Assembly (NCBI RefSeq): GCF_015710575.1
Contig: NZ_CP065373.1
Span: forward strand, 1,612,001 to 1,676,000
From: Mycolicibacterium mengxianglii
GTDB lineage: Bacteria; Actinomycetota; Actinomycetes; Mycobacteriales; Mycobacteriaceae
Direction of reading: 5' to 3'
DNA length: 64,000 bases
Shown piece by piece: positions 53,907 through 59,870 of this stretch (positions are counted from its first letter, which is position 1; each line of letters starts with the position of its first letter). Position numbers and translations under genes: made by a program. Below the pieces are notes generated by a model. The model worked only from the letters and a program-made list of their open reading frames with translations, did not search any database and was not told the origin of the DNA.

Positions 53907-54743
53907 GTGGCAGTTTTGAACTCAGGCCTACAGGCCGCGTTTACCCCCGACCAGTACGGCGCTCTCGTTGACGTCGTCATCGCTGAGAAGTCCATCGCCT
54001 TCCAAGTTGGTACCGTCATCTCCACCGGTTCGGAGACCATCCGGTTCCCCAAGATCACAGCTGACCCGGCCACCGGCTGGTACGCGGAAAACACTCAGAT
54101 CTCGCTCACCGACCCGACCACCAACGAACTGGTGGTTGCGCCGAAAAAGGTTGCGGGACTGACTCAGATCTCCAACGAGGCAGCGGAAGACAGTAACCCT
54201 GCCGTCGCGGAACTCGTTGGCCGCTCACTGGCGCGCAGTATCGCCAAGAAGGTGGATAGCGCGTTCTTTGGTAACACCGTGAGCAATGGCCCCTCCGGTT
54301 TGCTTTCGTTGACTACCAACGAAATCGACACGGATGAATTGCCGTTCACCTCTCTTGACCCGTTCCACCAGGCTAAGGCTGACGCTCTTGCGGATGGCGC
54401 GAACATCACCCACTTTGTCCTCGCGCCTGATGTTGCCCTCGCCCTATCCACCACAAAGCAGCTCACCACGGGCTCGAATGTTGGACTGCTGGACTCCACT
54501 GGTGTGGCCGATGGCGTGACACTGGCTGGCGTTCCCGTCCTGGTGTCCACCGATGTGGCCGCAGGTTCGGCGTGGGGGCTGGATAGCTCACAGATTTTCA
54601 TTGTCCAGCGCACCGGCACCACCATCACCCGTTCGTTCGATGCCGCATTCGACTATGACGCCGTTCAGGTCCGCGCCACCGCCCGTATCAGTTGGGGATT
54701 CGCCAACCCGGCTGGCATCGTGCGGATTTACGACACCGCGTAA
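53907..54743 (+). CDS. major capsid protein (HK97 fold)
   Basis: A 278-aa head shell protein. N-arm, then the E-loop region around AEKSIAFQVGTVISTGSETIRFPKITADPATGWYAENTQI, the spine helix EAAEDSNPAVAELVGRSLARSIAKKVDSAFF, and the A-domain end DAVQVRATARISWGFANPAGIVRIYDT. This matches HK97-fold capsid proteins. No N-terminal delta domain is present, in keeping with the separate scaffold. GTG 53907 has an AAAGGA site upstream. Confidence 0.9.
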   Translation: MAVLNSGLQAAFTPDQYGALVDVVIAEKSIAFQVGTVISTGSETIRFPKITADPATGWYAENTQISLTDPTTNELVVAPKKVAGLTQISNEAAEDSNPAVAELVGRSLARSIAKKVDSAFFGNTVSNGPSGLLSLTTNEIDTDELPFTSLDPFHQAKADALADGANITHFVLAPDVALALSTTKQLTTGSNVGLLDSTGVADGVTLAGVPVLVSTDVAAGSAWGLDSSQIFIVQRTGTTITRSFDAAFDYDAVQVRATARISWGFANPAGIVRIYDTA

Positions 54744-55051
54744 TGCCGACCGCTGAAACGCTTTCCGCTCTCTCTGGTCTCACTATCGGTGCCGACGAGG
54801 CCACTGCCGCTGTCGCGGTAGTGACCGCACTAGCCAAGAGCTATACCCGTGCGCAAGGATTCGATGCTGACGGACCCTCCGAGGACCTGGAGGCGGTGAT
54901 TACCACCGCCACCCTCAGGCTCTTGACGAACCCGACAGGGACCATGAGCGAGAGCATGGGCGGTTTCCAGGTGAATTTCGGTAACAACTTTCTGGGCTGG
55001 TCCATCACCGAGCTGATGGTGTTGAACCGCTACCGCGACCGAGCCCAGTAA
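54743..55051 (+). CDS. head-tail connector (gp6-like) protein
   Basis: A 102-aa helical protein with ATAAVAVVTALAKSYTRAQGF and AVITTATLRLLTNPTGTMSESMGGFQVNFGN, the layout of small head-completion proteins that follow the capsid gene in siphophages. Its ATG overlaps the capsid stop (TAATG). It is the last head gene; nothing tail-like follows. Confidence 0.75.
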   Translation: MPTAETLSALSGLTIGADEATAAVAVVTALAKSYTRAQGFDADGPSEDLEAVITTATLRLLTNPTGTMSESMGGFQVNFGNNFLGWSITELMVLNRYRDRAQ

Positions 55052-55056
55052 CAGAC

Positions 55057-55100
55057 CCCCGGCCTGGTGTGGTTACTTCTCTTTCTCCACCAGGTCGGGG
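55057..55100. terminator. terminator 1 after the head module
   Basis: A 13-bp stem with one G-T pair (55057-55069 with 55088-55100; outer CCCCG/CGGGG, inner CCTGGTG/CACCAGG) starts 6 bases after the connector stop. The 18-base loop is T-rich. Confidence 0.75.
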
Positions 55101-55190
55101 CTAGCTCCCCGGTGACACCCTGACCTACCGAGGAAACCACGCGGCGATGCGCCGTGGCCCCACAGGCAAGGGGTTGCCTGATGCAGCAGA

Positions 55191-55219
55191 CAGACCCCCG
55201 GCCACAAGCCGGGGGTCTG
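55191..55219. terminator. terminator 2, bidirectional, before the protease gene end
   Basis: Perfect 12-bp stem (CAGACCCCCGGC with its complement) around CACAA. It lies 5 bases from the stop of the reverse-strand protease gene, so it can end transcription from both sides. Confidence 0.8.
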
Positions 55220-55223
55220 TTCG

Positions 55224-55964
55224 CTACTGGTGGCGTTCGAGCATTGGGACTAGATGTTTCTTGGCATTGACGGCCAACGCACGCGGCACCATGTATTTCG
55301 TCTCGACCAGCAACGTGTTAGCGGCGTTGAGACTGGTGGAGGTCTCGATTGGCAGCAGCTCGGACCCGGAGTTAGAGAAAACGACACCGACAACCACCGG
55401 GCCGTTCGGCCCTGACCGAATGACCGGCGAACCGCTCGCTCCCCGAGGCGCAGGGAACGACATCTCGATAGCGTCATCACCAGCTGGCCTACCGACTAGA
55501 TCAGTCGCGTCGAAGGTTCGAGTTACATTGCCGAGTTGGATAACGGGCGCGATCCGAAAAACCTCCGGTGTCCCGACAGTGTTGGAGTACTCCACACACA
55601 TCATCTGCTGGAGACTGTGGTGGTAAGTCGCTTCTGTTTCGACCCGAAGCGGTTTCACCGCCCCTAGCCTGAACTCTGGATCAACCTGGAGTATCGCTAG
55701 GTCGTATGGGAAGTCCGCCTCTAGGACGGTCAACGAGAAGAGCTTGCCCAGTTCTCGTCCGATCATGAACCAAAGCGGCTTTTCGGTGTCCACCACATGG
55801 GCGGCTGTTACCGCTAGCGTGCCGTCTCCAACTAGGAAACCGGTGCCTCGAAATTCTGGGGGCTCATCGGAATCGCCCTTCTTCCACATCCTGTTCCTGG
55901 TGGCGATGATCGGGAAAATGACCTCCGTAGGGTCCTCGTAACCGGAATCCGCCATGCGCGTCAC
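55224..55964 (-). CDS. trypsin-fold serine protease, satellite cargo
   Basis: A 246-aa chymotrypsin-like protease with the full triad: H56 in AVTAAHVVD, D88 in FPYDLAILQV and S177 in RGASGSPV. The FRGTGFLVGDG block is the usual lead-in. There is no signal peptide or membrane helix, so it acts inside the cell. It stands on the opposite strand to the phage genes, between the head-module terminators and attR, where satellites usually carry host-benefit or anti-phage genes. GTG 55964 overlaps the stop of the 36-aa gene upstream by 4 bases; ATG 55955 is an alternative. A defence role is inference from position only. Confidence 0.78.
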   Translation of the reverse strand: MTRMADSGYEDPTEVIFPIIATRNRMWKKGDSDEPPEFRGTGFLVGDGTLAVTAAHVVDTEKPLWFMIGRELGKLFSLTVLEADFPYDLAILQVDPEFRLGAVKPLRVETEATYHHSLQQMMCVEYSNTVGTPEVFRIAPVIQLGNVTRTFDATDLVGRPAGDDAIEMSFPAPRGASGSPVIRSGPNGPVVVGVVFSNSGSELLPIETSTSLNAANTLLVETKYMVPRALAVNAKKHLVPMLERHQ

Positions 55965-56071
55965 CGTATCCCGTCCTCGGCGTCACCCTCGCTGTTGTCT
56001 GGATTCCCTAGGTGTTCAGCCTCGCGGGTGTGGTGCTCGCGGTATTCCTTATCCGGGTCACTGTCATCCAT
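55961..56071 (-). CDS. 36-residue acidic peptide coupled to the protease
   Basis: ATG 56071 to TGA 55961, overlapping the protease start by 4 bases. The peptide (MDDSDPDKEYREHHTREAEH...) has about 14 acidic residues and is probably disordered. The overlap suggests translational coupling. It could be an inhibitor, a substrate or only a leader; no family is recognised. Confidence 0.5.
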   Translation of the reverse strand: MDDSDPDKEYREHHTREAEHLGNPDNSEGDAEDGIR

Positions 56072-56215
56072 CCCTGTCCCTCTCTGTCGCGTCGGAGTTC
56101 CGGTACATCTGAGCATCACCAGGCCGACCGGGGGAGCCATAACGGCAATACCGCACCCCGTTGCCCAAGGTGATGGGGGACCGAGGGCCCGGTTTCCCTT
56201 GGTACGGCATGGTTC

Positions 56216-56236
56216 CAGTCCGCTCGCAGTCCGCTC
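56216..56236 (+). promoter_or_regulatory. putative integrase arm-type sites, right
   Basis: Two direct copies of CAGTCCGCTC (56216-56225 and 56227-56236), 11 bases apart and in the same orientation as the pair near attL. Confidence 0.5.
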
Positions 56237-56377
56237 AGGCGTCGACAGCACTCGTCGGCCGCCGTCATGTCCCGGTACCGAAACCCCTTCCTGCGCAACG
56301 GATGACCAACATCCTTCGGCGTGTTTCGTCAACTACCTTCAAAACCCGTTTATGCAGGTCAGGGGTGTTTTGACCGC

Positions 56378-56417
56378 CTCATAATCCCTTGGTCGCGGGT
56401 TCGAGCCCCGCCCGCCC
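56378..56417 (+). repeat. attR core (40 bp)
   Basis: Exact copy of 45439-45478. Only the tRNA 3' half is present here, so this is not a second tRNA gene. Sequence after it (CTACTTTGG) differs from the tRNA CCA end. Confidence 0.9.
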
Positions 56418-56467
56418 TACTTTGGTTTTGTATTAGGTCGGTTGATGCCGGTCATTTCTGTGTCGGG

Positions 56468-56835
56468 TGATGGTTGACAGTGTTTCGGCTGATGCTTGAC
56501 AGTTGCTTCGGTTGATCCTTGACACTCCCTTGATGAGGGAGTTATCCGTGGCCGAGTAGCGGTATCAGGCAAGTGTTAGCGGTGATCAGCGATGGGTTGT
56601 CGATTTCGCAGGTCGCGCAGAAGGCGGGGGTGTCGCGTCAGACGCTGCACTCCTGGTTGGCCCGCTATGAGGCCAAGGGCCTCGACGGGCTGGTGAATCG
56701 GTCGCCATCGACCGGTGTCGTGTCCGCATCAGATGCCCGCCGAGGTCGAAGCCCGGTTGTTGGAGCTGCGGCGGTCGCGGCCGTATTGGGGTCCGCGGCG
56801 GTTGGTGTTCGAACTCCGTAAGCGGGGTGTACAGC
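56468..56835 (+). pseudogene. remnant of an IS481-type insertion sequence
   Basis: Three subterminal repeats, TGAT-NN-TTGACA, at 56468, 56490 and 56513 (22-23 bases apart) mark one end. The transposase follows from about 56550 in pieces: a frame with an in-frame TAG after GTGGCCGAG, then SISQVAQKAGVSRQTLHSWLARYEAKGLDGLVNRS, then in another frame AEVEARLLELRRSRPYWGPRRLVFELRKRGV. The DDE catalytic domain is missing; sequence jumps to the neighbouring gene at about 56835. It is inactive. Confidence 0.78.
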
Positions 56836-56837
56836 CA

Positions 56838-57006
56838 GCAGGGCGTAGTCGATCAGCGTGGGAGCGGCGGCCTCCGCTGTCGGCGTGCGGGCAACTGCCG
56901 CCGCACTGAGCCCGGCCAATGCTGACGTTGCGGCGTAGCGCAGCGCGTCACGCCGAGATATCGACACGGGGTGATGTACCAGTGCGACAGATGTGGTTGA
57001 GGTCAT
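56838..57006 (-). pseudogene. N-terminal fragment of a Tat-exported protein
   Basis: From ATG 57006: SISRRDALRYAATSALAGL is a twin-arginine signal, then a cleavage region (AVARTPTAEAAAP) and the first mature residues TLIDYA. The frame then runs into the IS481 remnant. The TLIDYA start resembles DUF1906 (Rv2525c-like) exported proteins, but the fragment is too short to be sure. Confidence 0.5.
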
Positions 57007-57198
57007 CTTGGTGGCAGATGTCAGTTCGATGCCGCACCGTTACCCTGCCGGGTGAAGGCTGGATCCACCGGCGAGCTGATGTGGGGATGACCGGCCAGCC
57101 AGCGGTGGTGCGCCGTCGATGGTGTTGTTCCACAACCGAAGCCATGCCGGTCTACTCTTTCGACACCTGCCCCACGCAGGTCCTCGGTGGATCGAGGC

Positions 57199-58020
57199 TC
57201 AAGCGAGGTCGAACGTGGTCGTCTCCGCAACGGATCGTCGCTCGCCGGGCGGCAGTGGGTCGCCAATTGCCTGCAGGCCCAACCGGATCAAGGCTTGCGG
57301 ATAGGCTTCGGCGTCGAAGACCTCGCACGCCGACGCCAGGCGGTTACGGGCGTCTCTCAGCGGTTCCGTCAGGGGGCTCGTGGCAAGCCCGAGGGCGGCC
57401 GCCGCCAGGGTCAGGTCACTGATGGCCTCGCCGGAACGTAGCCGTTGCTCGTCGTCGTCGGTGTCGGTCGCCAGCATGAGCATGACGGCTTCGTCACCGG
57501 GGTGCCCCGGTGAGCTGTCTCCGTAGCGCAGCACAAAGTCAGTGGCACCGGTCCTGGCCCATCGGCTGGTGGGCACCACCGCCAGCTGGACACCCAAGCG
57601 CGCGGCGCGGATCACGAGCAGTTCGATCGTCCCCGCGGGAAGCGAGCCGTGGTACGGCCGCCGGTCGGCCCGACGCTGCGCGATGGCGCCGGCCAACTCG
57701 AGGCTGCCTTCGCCGGGCGGCCGTTGTGCGAGCTCGATCTCCGCCAGCACACTGTCATAGGGGAAGCGACGGATGCGGCTGGACCAACCGGCGGCGGCAA
57801 AAGCAACTTCGCAGTGGTGCAGCACCGCACCGCAACTGAGGATGACATCGCGTCGGTCGGAGTCGGTGTCGCCGAGGCGGCGGCTCCAGTCGGCGAACAG
57901 CAGCACACCACGGCGATCGACGTGCCAGCGCCACGGCTGTGTGTTGCGGACCGACGGAGCTTTTGCTGCCAGGTCCAGCACGCTATCCAGTACTGCGGCA
58001 TCGGGGAACGCAGTGGCCAC
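57199..58020 (-). CDS. Acg-family nitroreductase-like protein, shortened
   Basis: A 273-aa protein of the mycobacterial Acg family (FMN-binding, nitroreductase fold; relatives are in the DosR regulon). LDLAAKAPSVRNTQPWRWHVD, SCGAVLHHCEVAFAAAGW, RRADRRPYHGSLPAG and ALIRLGLQAIGDPLPPGERRS are recognisable. Relatives are about 330 aa. About 60 residues seem to be missing between VVPTSRWA and TDFVLRYG, in the middle of the fold, so activity is doubtful. GTG 58020 is the family-like start. The 190 bases between it and the Tat fragment show nothing recognisable. Confidence 0.7.
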   Translation of the reverse strand: MATAFPDAAVLDSVLDLAAKAPSVRNTQPWRWHVDRRGVLLFADWSRRLGDTDSDRRDVILSCGAVLHHCEVAFAAAGWSSRIRRFPYDSVLAEIELAQRPPGEGSLELAGAIAQRRADRRPYHGSLPAGTIELLVIRAARLGVQLAVVPTSRWARTGATDFVLRYGDSSPGHPGDEAVMLMLATDTDDDEQRLRSGEAISDLTLAAAALGLATSPLTEPLRDARNRLASACEVFDAEAYPQALIRLGLQAIGDPLPPGERRSVAETTTFDLA

Positions 58021-58539
58021 TACGCTCCACCTCCACCAGACGCCGGACCCGCGATACGGCGACAGTCTAGGAGCAGAAGGCGCTGTTCGGTGGCGCCGGC
58101 GCTGTGGTACCTGATATGGCCGGGCCTGGCGCACCTAGGACATCGTTTCCTGGCTAGTTCTGCGCTACGCCGCCGCCGTGGGCCGCACGGGTGAGGCGCC
58201 GTCGCGTCGAACGGTTGGGCAGTCCCACACAGGCCTCCTTGACAGTGGCGATCTCATCGACACAAATTTTCTCTGCTGTCCTGGGCTGGGCGGGTCGATC
58301 CGCGGACGCGATGCCCAGGCGTGCCGCCGAATGGGATTCGCGTGCCACGGCTTTGCAGAACCGAATCGGCAATCACGCGAACGACATTCGGGCCGGCGCC
58401 ACAATGTTCACGCGATGAGAGGCGCATCGCGACGCTGCGCAAAGTCACTTCGGGGTTGCCGGGCCCGGATTGACTGGGTGCGGTGAGTAGCGACTGAACC
58501 TGGCTGCGCGCAACAGTGTTCCGGGCCGGCTGGAGGCAC

Positions 58540-58830
58540 CGCCTTTCATGCCCAAGAAGTGCGTGACACTGCTGGCCAGCGACGGTCGGTGTGCCCGCCG
58601 AAGGTGTCATTGGCCTTGCTGATGCTCCATACGATCGAGGCCGCCGCTGTTTCGGTCTTCGCTTTTGCGCCGAAACGCTCTGGGGTCGCGGAAAGCGGCG
58701 CGACCCTGCAACCGGCCGCATGCGGAGCGATATTCGGCGTCGAACGGTGTGTCACAGCACTGGTCGACCTGGCCCAGCACCTCCTGGACGCGGGGTGCAA
58801 TGTCGTCGGCAATCCCGGTCCACATGAATG
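58540..58830 (-). pseudogene. decayed DUF6398-like gene
   Basis: Pieces of one protein appear in three frames: DDIAPRVQEVLGQVDQCCDTPFDAEYRSACGRL (around 58720-58815), then AKTETAAASIVWSISKANDTFGGH (around 58600-58680), then VTHFLGMKGGASSRP (around 58545-58575). The order matches DUF6398 proteins. At least two frameshifts break it. Confidence 0.5.
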
Positions 58831-58906
58831 TTCATCGGGTAACAGACGGTCATCCAGCTGCTCGAGCACATCGTGCCCACCATCGTGTGCGCCAGGTCAA
58901 CGAGCT

Positions 58907-59395
58907 TTAAATCCGTGAAGTTGGCGTAACCAAACTTTCCGCATCCGCTGTCAGTTGAAACCGGTCGGCAAATCCAGAGTTGTAACCCAAACCCGAGTCG
59001 GCAATCTGCCAGGCCCCGGTGTAGGCGTTCGAGAGACTGAATCCGCAGGGTTTGGGTCGGTCTCTGAATTCGGTAGCGGGTAGGGGCCCATGCTCCGCGA
59101 GGATGCGTTGGGTCGTCTCGGTAGCGGACGGTTGGTCGACCTCACCTTCGAACCGCCAGCGCGGGACACGACGCCGCGGTCGATCTGAGACTGAGGCGAG
59201 TTGCCATCACCCCGGTACCCCCGGCTCTAGCAACCGGTTCGCCCCTATGTCAATGACTAGCGCGTACAGGAACAAAATGCTCAACCGGTGTGACAAGTGG
59301 TTTGTTGACTGCGGTTCCGCTGGGTGTACTGCGTCAGTGTGCCAGCGCAGAGCAGTACAGAGGATATCCCTAGGAAACCGCTGCGAGATATGCAT
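58907..59395 (-). pseudogene. possible decayed gene with an in-frame TGA
   Basis: One frame reads from ATG 59395 to a TGA at 59207-59209 (62 codons) and then continues open for 99 more codons to TAA at 58907-58909. The second part has protein-like composition (RWRFEGEVDQPSATETTQRILAEHG; FSLSNAYTGAWQIADSGLGYNSG) but no start codon of its own. No family is recognised. A broken gene is more likely than recoding, since no SECIS-like hairpin follows the TGA. Confidence 0.3.
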
Positions 59396-59870
59396 ACATT
59401 GGCTAAGGTCGACGTGGAAAGCGGATCAACGCCGGATGTTCATGCGGCACTTACGGTGGGTGGGGGATTGCTTAGGCATAAGTTTCGAGGGTCAAACCTG
59501 CCCAAAGAAATACGTGCGCAACTTTGCCAAAGCGATTTTGTCGACCCGACCGATGCCCCGGCCGGGCCGGTGCACGTTGCGTGCGGTGCTCGCCTGAGGG
59601 CAAATGCCGAGCCCCAGCCGAGAGCACGCTGCGCGAGGGTTGGGAGTCGCGTGCCCAAGTGGTCCAGGCCTTCCGCGCCATCCGCCACGAGGACGGACAG
59701 GTCACAAGACGCAGGACTCAGAAGAACTGCCTGCGCGGCCTTCGAAGTGCGAAGAGCCTGCGAGCCGTCGTCTGCAGACCGTCATCGATCGCGGACTTCG
59801 CTGCGGAATTGCGGGCAGGTGCTCGCCTCCGCCACGTTCACCGGCCCCAGCACCCGATCCCGGAGATGAT
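59396..59870. other. 475 bases upstream of the defence genes with no recognisable gene
   Basis: Several overlapping frames on both strands are open here but have no ribosome sites or family-like sequence. It should contain the promoter of the downstream operon; GGAG at 59862-59865 serves the first gene. Confidence 0.4.

Larger units (their letters stand above)
45439..56417 (+). mobile_element. 10.9-kb integrated phage satellite (phiRv1/phiRv2-like)
   Basis: Bounded by identical 40-bp cores (45439-45478 and 56378-56417), the left one inside a tRNA. It encodes, in order on the plus strand: integrase, excisionase-like HTH, small early genes, HNH nuclease, terminase, portal, MuF, scaffold-like protein, capsid and connector. 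A reverse-strand peptide/protease pair lies before attR. There are no tail, tape-measure, holin or lysin genes. It therefore can build and fill a head but not a full virion, as in mycobacterial phiRv1/phiRv2-type elements. Base composition is visibly less GC-rich than the flanks. Confidence 0.85.

Noticed and set aside
56378..56417. Second tRNA gene at attR
   Set aside because: Only the 40-bp 3' part is present, with no D arm or acceptor 5' strand, and the CCA end is altered. It is the att duplicate.
45439..56417. Complete temperate prophage
   Set aside because: There is no tail, tape-measure, lysin, holin or recognisable immunity repressor gene, and the connector gene is followed at once by terminators and cargo.
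59207..59209. Second selenocysteine codon
   Set aside because: The bases after this TGA form no stem with a GGTCT-like loop at the right distance, and no Sec-type protein motif surrounds it.
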